DNA of 39,951 bases, taken from the NCBI GenBank assembly GCA_021462845.1, contig JAJTXU010000012.1, positions 1 through 39,951 of the forward strand, given 5' to 3'. This document shows, piece after piece, positions 1 through 8,300 of this stretch. Source of the stretch: Anaerolineales bacterium (GTDB lineage Bacteria; Chloroflexota; Anaerolineae; Anaerolineales; Villigracilaceae). The first letter of the stretch is position 1. Each line of letters begins with the position of its first letter. Below the pieces are notes generated by a model. The model was not told the origin of the DNA, searched no databases, and saw only the letters and a program-made list of their open reading frames with translations. The position numbers and the translations under genes are program-made.

Positions 1-994
1 GCTGACGATTCTGCACATCGAGTTGTTGCGCAAGTTGACCCGCGCGCATGAAGTCGGTGGTGGTGAGCAATTCAAACGACGCCAGCGCGGACTCGAGTCT
101 GCCCGAGGCGTTCAAGCGTGGACCAAGCATGAAGCCGATATTGCCTGCGGTGATCTTGTCAATCTTGACCTGCGCGACTCCCGCGAGTGAAAACAATCCC
201 TGCCGCTTCGTTTCGCGGAGTTGTTTGAGTCCGTTGCGGACGAGGGTGCGATTCTCGCCGACAAGCGGCGCGAGATCGGCGACAGTTCCGAGGGCAACTA
301 AATCGAGGAAAGAAGAAAGAGGAAAGACTTCATCATTACCATTTTCTTTCTTCTTTCCTCTTTCGTTCGCTATCGCTTCCACAATCTTATAAGCAATCCC
401 CACCCCCGCCAAGTCTTTATCAGGATACGTATCGCCATGCTGTTTGGGATTGATCACTGCGAACGCTGGCGGCAAGTTCTCGCCGTCGGGGTGGTGGTGG
501 TCGCTGATGATGAGGTCCAGCCCGATGGTCCGCGCGTGAAGCGCCTCGTCGGGCGAGCGGATTCCGCAATCTACAGTGATCACCAATTTCACGCCGTCCG
601 CTTTCAATGAATCCAGCGCGTCTTTGTTGAGTCCATAGCCCTCCTCGAATCGATTCGGGATGTAACCGCGAACTTGCGCTCCAAATTTTTGCAATGCCTC
701 CACGAGCAGAGCGGTCGCGGTGACGCCGTCCACATCGTAATCGCCATAGACCGCGATCGGCTCATTGTGATCGAGCGCGAATCGAATGCGATCCACTGCC
801 GCTTGCATCCCGATCATCTGAAACGGATTCGTGTCTGCCAGAGTTTTCGCGGCAACGAACGCGCGCGCTTCCTCTTCCGTGCCGATGCCGCGATTGAATA
901 ACACCTGCCGCAGAATCGGCGGCACGACAGCCAATGCTTCTAGCGCTTGTTGTGTGATCGGCTTTGCGATTTCCCAGCGTTTGTTGTGTGTCAT
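1..994 (-). CDS. recJ: Single-stranded-DNA-specific exonuclease RecJ (3' part beyond window)
   Basis: This is the N-terminal 331 codons of a 5'-3' single-strand DNA exonuclease of the DHH phosphoesterase superfamily, used in recombination and mismatch repair. The reading frame was translated by eye from the minus strand. It starts MTHNKRWEIAKP at the ATG complementary to 992-994 and stays open to base 1, so the C-terminal part (DHHA1 and OB domains) lies outside the window. Visible motifs are the metal-binding GDYDVDG motif I, the ITVDCG motif, and SDHHHP, the family's name motif. A later GFMLGPRLNASGR segment also fits RecJ. It follows the DUF2723 gene on the same strand after 84 bases that contain two inverted repeats, so co-transcription is uncertain. 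The assignment is secure from the DHH motifs; only the missing end limits it. Confidence 0.93.
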   Translation of the reverse strand, partial: MTHNKRWEIAKPITQQALEALAVVPPILRQVLFNRGIGTEEEARAFVAAKTLADTNPFQMIGMQAAVDRIRFALDHNEPIAVYGDYDVDGVTATALLVEALQKFGAQVRGYIPNRFEEGYGLNKDALDSLKADGVKLVITVDCGIRSPDEALHARTIGLDLIISDHHHPDGENLPPAFAVINPKQHGDTYPDKDLAGVGIAYKIVEAIANERGKKKENGNDEVFPLSSFLDLVALGTVADLAPLVGENRTLVRNGLKQLRETKRQGLFSLAGVAQVKIDKITAGNIGFMLGPRLNASGRLESALASFELLTTTDFMRAGQLAQQLDVQNRQ

Positions 995-1011
995 TTTATC
1001 CAATGTTGTAA

Positions 1012-1065
1012 CGGCAGTTGCACTGCCGCTTGCCGCTGAACTCGACGCAGTACAACTGCGTCGAG
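1012..1065. repeat. Two adjacent short inverted repeats between recJ and the DUF2723 gene
   Basis: CGGCAGT (1012-1018) pairs with ACTGCCG (1022-1028). CTCGACGCAGT (1041-1051) pairs perfectly with ACTGCGTCGAG (1055-1065) across a 3-base loop. There is no T tract, so these are better read as REP-like or mRNA-processing hairpins than as intrinsic terminators. Confidence 0.5.
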
Positions 1066-1078
1066 AACCAGAAACATA

Positions 1079-2632
1079 TTATTTTCTATTGATCCTAAAT
1101 AGCGTATCGTTGATTTTCGTCACTTGATATAACTCGGAAAGTTCGGGAATATCAATGGCAAAATAAATCGGGCGCGTATCAATGTTCGCGTCAATGTAAT
1201 TAATCATCGTCGTCGGAAGAATCTGATCTTCCTCATCGAGAACCTCGTGAAAAGAAACATCCTTCTTTCCTTCTTCGATCTGCGCAGTGTAAACGTACGA
1301 ATACAGTTTATCCCAATTCGTGAAAACGATCGCGTTATCTTCCACGCGGTTGATCACCCGCTTCGCCTCGCGGATGGCTTTATCGGGCGCGAACACGGGA
1401 TAGATATGATTATCGCGGATGAATGTTGTAAATCCTTTTTCGATTGCGAGACTCAAATTCTGACGCGAATTCCAGATGGGCAAGACAATCAAAACAATGG
1501 AGATGAAAACCCGCGTCATTCGCAGGGACGGCTGATTCAGTTTCGTCAGCCTCTCCCACGCTGAGACTAACGCGCCCGCCCCCGCGCCGAACCACACGGA
1601 TGTGATGACCGTCGTTGGCACATAAAACTCGCGATAGATCGAAAATGAAACGGTGATGGCGAGTCCCCAAATGAGAAGAAACGCGATCAGCGGATACAAT
1701 CCCTCGCGCCACCTGCCGCCGAAGAATAGCCAAACGATTCCGACGAGTGTGAGGATCAACTGCCACCATGGAAAATATGAAACGTACTCGATCAATCTCT
1801 CGCGCATGGCGTCAGGTGTGGCGGTGAAATAATAGGACGATGCGCGATTGGCGGGAAAGATAAACTTGAAACGATCCCACGCGGAATCATATTCGCTTTC
1901 GATGAGTCCCACCGCGCTGAGGTTCGGGCGGAAGACCGTGTTATGCACGCTCGAAGGCGGGTTGTTGTAATCGAGGAAGAAAAAGAATCCGAGGAAGAGC
2001 GCCACGCCGAGGATCGCGCCAGCCGCCGCGCTGAACCACTCCGCGCGTTTACGCGCCGTGAACGCCATCACCGCCAGCACGGACGCGCCCGTCATCACAA
2101 CGGTGCTGTGGATGCCTAAACTTAATCCGCCTGCCAAGCCCGATAAGAAAAGATATTGCGGCTTGCTAGTGTTTCGCCATAATAAAAATAACAGCCACAC
2201 GGTTGCCAACATCCCTGCGGCGGGAGCGTAGGATTCGGCGACAAGCGCGCGCCACCAGAATCCGTCGGTGAGGGCGAGGACGAACGCGGCGGAAGATGCG
2301 GCAACGCGCGAACTCGTCAATAACTTCACGATGAGGAATGTATTCGCCACCGCCAACGCGCCAAAAAACGCGGACATCAAATTAACGCGCCACGCGATGT
2401 CCTTGATCGGGATCAATGTGAAGATTTTTCCAAAGATGATCTGAGTTGCGTAGCCTGTTTGGTGAGTCATGCCGAGGGTGTAGGAGAGAGTCTGGAATTC
2501 GGCAGAGTCTCCCCATAGCAGAGACGGCGCAAGCGTGCGGACGTATAAGGCTAGGGCGGCGAGTCCGATGAAGAGGGCGAGGCAGATGTCAATGGGGGAA
2601 AGAGGCGAGAGTCGCCCGTGGCGGTCATCCAT
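1079..2632 (-). CDS. DUF2723 family multi-pass membrane protein (glycosyltransferase-like)
   Basis: A 517-residue integral membrane protein. The N-terminal segment (residues about 15-75) contains the DUF2723 signature: a first membrane helix, then LAPSLLWGDSAEFQTL and a conserved Thr-Gly-Tyr stretch (HQTGYATQ) before another hydrophobic segment. About ten hydrophobic segments follow, up to about residue 370. The last 110 residues (IRDNHIYPVFAPDKAIREAK onward) look soluble. The family is related to GT-C type, dolichol- or polyprenol-phosphate-sugar dependent glycosyltransferases (compare TMEM260). The acidic pair DSAE in the first extracytoplasmic loop would be the catalytic or metal site in that model. 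The specific sugar and acceptor cannot be told. It ends 84 bases before recJ on the same strand and is divergent from the 172-aa gene at 2705. Confidence 0.8.
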   Translation of the reverse strand: MDDRHGRLSPLSPIDICLALFIGLAALALYVRTLAPSLLWGDSAEFQTLSYTLGMTHQTGYATQIIFGKIFTLIPIKDIAWRVNLMSAFFGALAVANTFLIVKLLTSSRVAASSAAFVLALTDGFWWRALVAESYAPAAGMLATVWLLFLLWRNTSKPQYLFLSGLAGGLSLGIHSTVVMTGASVLAVMAFTARKRAEWFSAAAGAILGVALFLGFFFFLDYNNPPSSVHNTVFRPNLSAVGLIESEYDSAWDRFKFIFPANRASSYYFTATPDAMRERLIEYVSYFPWWQLILTLVGIVWLFFGGRWREGLYPLIAFLLIWGLAITVSFSIYREFYVPTTVITSVWFGAGAGALVSAWERLTKLNQPSLRMTRVFISIVLIVLPIWNSRQNLSLAIEKGFTTFIRDNHIYPVFAPDKAIREAKRVINRVEDNAIVFTNWDKLYSYVYTAQIEEGKKDVSFHEVLDEEDQILPTTMINYIDANIDTRPIYFAIDIPELSELYQVTKINDTLFRINRK

Positions 2633-2678
2633 AAGGGTCAGTCCGAGTATACGCCGGGAGTGGAAGGGCGGGCAAGTG

Positions 2679-2684
2679 TATAAT
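2679..2684 (+). promoter_or_regulatory. Possible -10 box for the 2705 gene
   Basis: A consensus TATAAT lies 21 bases before the start codon of the unknown gene at 2705 in the divergent spacer. I see no convincing -35 box. Confidence 0.35.
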
Positions 2685-2704
2685 CCAATTAACCCGGAGG
2701 CATC

Positions 2705-3223
2705 ATGTATATCTTACGTCCCGATGAAAAATCAACTTCTGTGATGTTGTATTCGAACATATCGTTTATTCGCGGGGAGGCGGTGACGAAGCAAAACGTG
2801 CGCGTGAACATCTGGTTGCGCACTGATGGCGCGCCGAAGCACATCCATGTGTTGAAACCGCAGACCCTGGTATTCGGCGGAAGCCCGGCAAAGATGATGT
2901 CGTTTGAGGAGATTTATTTTCCCGTGTCGGAATTGGCGGCGTTCCACCCGCTTCCGCCATCCGATGATCCGTTGGATTATGACGCTTCGGAAATCAACCG
3001 TCAGATGCAGGACGTTGTAGTGATGGCAGGCACGTTTTTGATGAAGGGCAAGATCCGCATTTCGACCCAGACCGAAATGTCGCAAAGCCTGGAGGTGTCA
3101 CGCGTGTCGTGGATGTCGCTATACGAGGCGGAAATTTCCAACCCGTTCCTACCGCAGATGACCCCGTTACATGTGCCGTTGGTATTGGTGAACCCTTCGC
3201 ATGTGGCATTTGCCTCGCAATAA
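2705..3223 (+). CDS. Conserved-looking hypothetical protein, 172 aa
   Basis: I do not recognise this protein. It begins at an ATG seven bases after a strong ribosome binding site (CCCGGAGG, 2693-2700) and runs 172 residues. It has no membrane segment or signal peptide. Most of the sequence alternates hydrophobic and polar residues in a beta-rich way (NISFIRGEAVTKQNVRVNIW, LKPQTLVFGG, MKGKIRISTQTEM, PLVLVNPSHVAF), which suggests a small soluble beta-barrel or sandwich. Coding potential is supported by the good ribosome binding site and a full frame without nearby competitors. It sits 38 bases before the homocysteine methyltransferase gene on the same strand, so the two may be co-transcribed. 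Confidence 0.7.
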   Translation: MYILRPDEKSTSVMLYSNISFIRGEAVTKQNVRVNIWLRTDGAPKHIHVLKPQTLVFGGSPAKMMSFEEIYFPVSELAAFHPLPPSDDPLDYDASEINRQMQDVVVMAGTFLMKGKIRISTQTEMSQSLEVSRVSWMSLYEAEISNPFLPQMTPLHVPLVLVNPSHVAFASQ

Positions 3224-3282
3224 TCGAGTAATGTAAAGATTTCATTCGCCGGCAAAGCAACATGAATGTTGCCGTACTTTTT

Positions 3283-4239
3283 ATGAACCCCATTGATACC
3301 ATCCTAAACGATCATCCCGCTCTCGTGATCGACGGCGCGCTTGCCACTGAGTTGGAACGGCGCGGGCACGACTTGAAGAACGATTTATGGTCGGCTAAGA
3401 TCTTGCTCGAACAACCCGAGGCAATTCAACAAGTGCATTACGATTATTTCAGCGCGGGAGCAGATTGCGCCATCACCGCCAGTTATCAAGCGACAGTGGA
3501 AGGATTTAAGCGGCGCGGCCTGAACGAAACAGAAGCCATCGAGTTGATTCAAAAATCTGTGCGGATCGCAACGGCGGCGCGGGATGAATTCTGGGCAGAG
3601 GGGTCGAATCGCGCGGGCAGGTCGAAGCCTTTTGTCGCCGCGTCGGTGGGACCGTATGGCGCGTTCCTTGCGAACGGCGAGGAATATGTGGGCAACTATG
3701 GTTTGAGCGAAGCCGAGCTGATGGATTTTCACCGCGGGCGCATGCAGGCGCTGATCGAAGCGGGCGCCGAACTGCTGGCTTGCGAAACCATCCCATCACT
3801 GATCGAAGCGCAGGCAATCGTAAAACTTCTCGATGAATTTCCAAACATCACCGCATGGCTCAGCTTTTCAGCGCGGGATGATAAACACATTTCTGAAGGT
3901 CAGCCGTTCGCCGATTGTGTGCGATTGCTTGAAGATCATCCGCAGGTCGCGGCGCTGGGTATTAATTGCACCTCGCCGAACTATGTCTCGTCACTGATCC
4001 GCGCGGGTAAACAATACACAAGGAAACCTATTCTGGTCTACCCCAACCTGGGCGAGGGGTACGATGCGACCAAGAACGATTGGGACGGACATGCGGCTGT
4101 CGAATCGTTTGGCGAGGAGGCGCGGGTCTGGTTCAACGCGGGCGCGCGCATGATCGGCGGTTGTTGCCGCACCACGCCGGAGGATATCCGCGTGATTGCG
4201 GCATGGGTGAGAGGAATGATTGGCGCGCCGGGAAATTAG
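3283..4239 (+). CDS. Homocysteine S-methyltransferase family protein
   Basis: A zinc-dependent methyltransferase that moves a methyl group, in the characterised members from S-methylmethionine or S-adenosylmethionine, onto homocysteine to give methionine. The product is a TIM barrel of 318 residues. The N-terminal LVIDGALATELERRG motif, the mid-barrel ACETIPS, and the three zinc-ligand cysteines (GINCTSP, Cys229; GGCCRTTPEDIR, Cys294 and Cys295) are all present. This is the MmuM/YhcT length, without the cobalamin and folate domains of MetH. I chose the internal ATG at 3283 (MNPIDTIL) because family members start near this point. An in-frame ATG at 3262 would add seven hydrophobic residues, and neither start has a good ribosome binding site. 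The substrate donor is not determinable here. Confidence 0.87.
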   Translation: MNPIDTILNDHPALVIDGALATELERRGHDLKNDLWSAKILLEQPEAIQQVHYDYFSAGADCAITASYQATVEGFKRRGLNETEAIELIQKSVRIATAARDEFWAEGSNRAGRSKPFVAASVGPYGAFLANGEEYVGNYGLSEAELMDFHRGRMQALIEAGAELLACETIPSLIEAQAIVKLLDEFPNITAWLSFSARDDKHISEGQPFADCVRLLEDHPQVAALGINCTSPNYVSSLIRAGKQYTRKPILVYPNLGEGYDATKNDWDGHAAVESFGEEARVWFNAGARMIGGCCRTTPEDIRVIAAWVRGMIGAPGN

Positions 4240-4250
4240 ATAGGCAAGCT

Positions 4251-4293
4251 GGGGTTTAGAGAATTAGAGGATTAGAGGATTTGAGAATTGGAG
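4251..4293. repeat. Word-like degenerate repeat (TTAGAGAATTAGAGGATTAGAG)
   Basis: Five imperfect copies of an 8-9 base unit around AGAGGATTAG/AGAGAATT run through the spacer between the methyltransferase and dehydrogenase genes. The pattern belongs with the other word-like repeats at 12046, 12684, 37567 and 39385. Confidence 0.5.
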
Positions 4294-4313
4294 ATGGCGT
4301 GGAGGTTGCGATA

Positions 4314-5342
4314 ATGAAGGCAGTACGGATGGTGGACACCGGCAAGCCGCTCGAATTACAGGAAATTCCCACGCCGGACATCGGCGAGCGCGACATTCTC
4401 GTGCGCGTTTGCGCGGCGGGGATTTGTCACTCAGACGCGCATTACCGCGCGGGCAGGTCGACGATGGGGCAAATGCCCATCACGCTTGGGCATGAAGTTG
4501 CGGGAGTCGTTGAAAAGACAGGCTCGCAAGTAACGAACGTCAAAATCGGGGATCGCGTTTGTTTGCATTACAACATCACGTGCGGCGATTGCTATTCTTG
4601 CAGTACCGGCAACGAGCAATTTTGCGACTCGGTGAAGATGCTCGGACATCACGTGGATGGCGGCTACGCGGAGTACATCGCCGTGCCTGCGCGAAACGCG
4701 ATTCACTTGCCCGACGAGATTCCGTTCGAGGCAGGCGCGACGTTGATGTGCGCCTCGGCGACCGCGTTGCACGCGCTGACGAAGAGTAGGATCAAGGCTG
4801 GGGAAACTGCGGCAGTCTTCGGCGTCGGAGGACTCGGTCTGTCCGCCATCCAGTTGGCAAAAGCGATGGGCGCGGTCGAGGTCTACGCGGTGGACATCCA
4901 GCAGGACAAACTTGAACTCGCGTCGGAATATGACGCCATCCCGATCGACGCGAGCCGTGTGGACGCGGTGGAGGAGATCCGCAAGTTGACGAAAGGCAGA
5001 GGCGTGAATGTTTCTGTGGAGATGATCGGCTTGCGGAAGACGATGGAGCAGGCGATTGATTGCCTCGGCAATCTAGGACGCGCCGTGATGGTGGGATTGA
5101 ACCAACAGCCCATCTCGATCAACACGTACGCGCAAGTGCTCGGCAAAGAAGCGGAGATCATCGGCTCGAACGATCATCTGCTGAGCGAGTTGCCCTTGCT
5201 CGTGGAGTGGGCGCGGCGAGGGATTCTGGATACCTCGCGCGTGGTGTCGCAGGTGATTCCGCTGGATGCGAGGAAGATCAATCAACGATTGGACGACTTG
5301 GAAAATTTCACAAGCGATGTGCGCGTGGTGATCACCCCATGA
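4314..5342 (+). CDS. Zinc-dependent alcohol dehydrogenase (MDR family)
   Basis: A medium-chain NAD(P)-dependent dehydrogenase of 342 residues. The catalytic zinc site is seen as Cys38 (AAGICHSDAHYRAG) and the GHE motif at 59-61. The structural zinc lobe is complete, with Cys90, Cys93, Cys96 and Cys104 (CGDCYSCSTGNEQFC). The Rossmann motif GVGGLG lies at 170-175, followed by an acidic residue at the end of beta-2 (AVDIQQ), which favours NAD over NADP. The start was set at the ATG at 4314 because it lies nine bases after a GGAGG sequence. An upstream ATG at 4281 would add 11 residues with no family match. The substrate is unknown. The gene ends 11 bases inside the 3' end of the convergent cyclase gene. 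Confidence 0.9.
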   Translation: MKAVRMVDTGKPLELQEIPTPDIGERDILVRVCAAGICHSDAHYRAGRSTMGQMPITLGHEVAGVVEKTGSQVTNVKIGDRVCLHYNITCGDCYSCSTGNEQFCDSVKMLGHHVDGGYAEYIAVPARNAIHLPDEIPFEAGATLMCASATALHALTKSRIKAGETAAVFGVGGLGLSAIQLAKAMGAVEVYAVDIQQDKLELASEYDAIPIDASRVDAVEEIRKLTKGRGVNVSVEMIGLRKTMEQAIDCLGNLGRAVMVGLNQQPISINTYAQVLGKEAEIIGSNDHLLSELPLLVEWARRGILDTSRVVSQVIPLDARKINQRLDDLENFTSDVRVVITP

Positions 5343-8300
5343 GTTTGAGAACGCCATCCAATTCGCGCGCCGTGCCTATTGCCTCAAACACCTGACGCGC
5401 CCGCGCCAGGTGTTCGGCTCGCGCGGTTGGGTTCGCTTCCAGGTTTTGCGCCAACTTTATTCGCAAGATACCTTCCTCATATCGCAAACCGAACTTCTCT
5501 GCCGCCTCCAACGCTTTGGACCATGATCTCATCGCGGCAGTCGGCTTTACGATCAGTGATTCATGCCAGCCTTTGAAATACCCAAAATACGCCTGACCGA
5601 TCGGAAAAACGTTCTGATAGGAATGTAACAGGGTCAGCGCTTCTTCAGCGGAAGCCCTCAAATCGGCGGCATCAAACATCCCGTCGCGCGCGCGAACCGC
5701 TTCGTCCCACAAAGTGAAATAGACTTCCGCCGCGGTAGAGAACCCAATGAGCATGGCGTAATTGGTCGGCGAACTTCCCCGCGCCAGCCTAAGCGCTTCC
5801 GCCGCGTGCAATTTTGCCTTGCGCGTGTCGCCGGTCTTCAACAGCGCCAGGGCAAGTTCGCCATTCGTATTGATGGAGGAAGCGCGGTTTGGAATCTTCT
5901 CAAGGATCTGCAACGCCTCCTCCAACATCGGGATGGCTTCCGCTTCGTTCCCCAGCCTCACGCTGTTTGCCGCAACGCCGGCCAGTCCCCATTCGATGTG
6001 AAGCGGGCTGTTACGTTTCCGCGCATCGTCTAACAACGTTTTCTGGAGGTTCAATCCGAAATCGAGATCGCCGCTGAGATAGGCGCTCTCTGCCAGCAAC
6101 ACCGTGCAATCGCCCCACTGACGGGAATCGCCGAGTTCCTCGCACAGCATTTTCGACTCGGTCACCTGTTTGCGAATCTCAGCCCACTGCCCCACGCTCA
6201 CGCGGTACACGCTGGTCACCACACCCACCGTGATGAGGTTCGACGGCTGGTTGACCTCTTTTGCCACAGTTAACGCGCGTTCCACATATCGCTCCGCCAG
6301 CGGGTGTAAGCGGGCAAACCCGGAAAGCACCGCCATGCCCGAATATGCGTTCGCCAATTCCGGCGAGGCGCCAACTTTCTCCGCCGAGTTGAGGAACTGT
6401 AAGATCGAATACATGATCGGCAAAGTTTCGTTGGCATAAAAATACATGCGTCCGATCAATTCATATAATCTTGCCAGCTCCAAAGAGGCATCCCGTTCGC
6501 TTCCACGCGCCGACCCAATCCGCGATGGAACAAACCAGTGAAACGCCTGGCGGATGACAGGCACGATCAACCCCAGGGCAAACTGCCACGGCGACTTCGG
6601 CAGTGGTTTGCCCAGTGTTCGAAACGCCTCGCGGATATTTTTCTCGCAATCTGGCAATAACCCCAAGCCGTAATAAGCCAGTCCGATCTGCCCATACCAG
6701 CGCGCTCGCTTCACTTTGCGGTCGCGGGCTTCGTTCACACCGGCAGGTTTTGGGAGGCGCGAATCCCAGATGAGCGCGTCCTTGAAAAATTGGATCGCCT
6801 CGCGGTTGGCGTTGTTTTCCACCGCTTGGACGCCGGCTTTATCTAAAAATTCCACTGCTTTCTCGATGATCCGATCGTTCCGGGAAGTTTCAGGTGTTTC
6901 GGCGGCTTGCGACCAGTGATAGGCAAGCAGGGGGTAATACGAATCAAGATTGCCTTCATTGCTTGTTTCGATCCATTCCGCCACCGATTGGTGCAACTGC
7001 CGACGCTGTGAGAAAAGCATTAAGTTATAGGCAACTTCCCGCGTAACGGCATGTTTGAAGATATATGCCAGGTCGGGGGTTTCCGATTCGACCAGCGTGA
7101 GACTCAAGCGTGTTAGCGATTCCATGTACTCGCGCAACGCGGGTTTGTCCGAATCGATCGGGTACACGGCTTGAAGCGCGCGAAAGGCGAATATGCGACC
7201 AATTACACTTGCCACCTTGAGGGCAAGCTGTTGCGAGGGATCGAGGCTGTCAATACGGTTGGTGATGGCGGCTTGAAGCGTATCGGGCAGGGTCAATTCG
7301 GCGAAGTCGGTAAACGATTCGTTGATCGCCGCTTCGTGCTCGCGGATGACCAACAAGCCGGTCTCGCGCAAGGCATACGCCAATTCCTCGGCAAAGAAGG
7401 GATGTCCCTCCGATTTTTCGCGGATCAAACTTCCAATGGCAGGCGGTATGGAGCGCACACCCAGCCGTTGGCAGACCAACGCCTCCACATCATCGAGCGG
7501 CATGGCTTCGAGTCGAATCAACCGCGCGCCCGGCGCCGCCACGATCTGCTTGAAAGTCTCGGGCAACGGTTCCGAGAGAGGACGGGTATTCAAGGTTAGC
7601 AAAAGCGGTCGCACTTTTTGTTGCGCGTCGATGAGCAACGCCCAAGATGCCGAATCGAACCAATGCAGGTCTTCCATCACGATCAGGAGCGGGGCATCGC
7701 TTGCCGCCTGATTAAGCAGGCGCGTCAACAATTCGCGCGTGTTGCTCGCGCGGATCTCGCCCGTCATCGCGGAGGTAAGTTCATTGTCGGGAATTGGGAC
7801 AGGCAACAGCACGTCGAGCAGCGGGGCGTACCGCGCCAGATCGGGGTCGATGCGGGTAAGCGCTTCGGCTACTTTTGCATGAATCAGCGAGCGGTCATCG
7901 TCGCTAAATTCCTGTTGCAGGGTGATCTCTTCCACGCCAAGGATGCGGTGAAAGATGGGTCTCCATGCGTGATACGGGCTGTTCTTTTCGATAGCGTCGC
8001 CTTCGCCGCGAAACATATGCACGCGCAGGGTTTCAGCCTGGCGAATCAAATCTTCGAACAAGCGCGACTTTCCGATTCCCGCCTCGCCTTGAAAGATAAT
8101 CGTCTGGTGCGGGGCGCCGCGCGATAGTTCCTGCAGGGCGTTGCCGAGCAGAATCTTTTCATCCTGCCGCCCGATCAGTTCTGCCTTTGAGCGGATGATA
8201 CCGCGCTTCACATCCAACGGATGGAAGACCTCCACCGGTTCAGCGCGGCCTTTGATAGATTGAGGTTTGATCGTTTGGAATTCGATTGCGTCTTTTGCGC

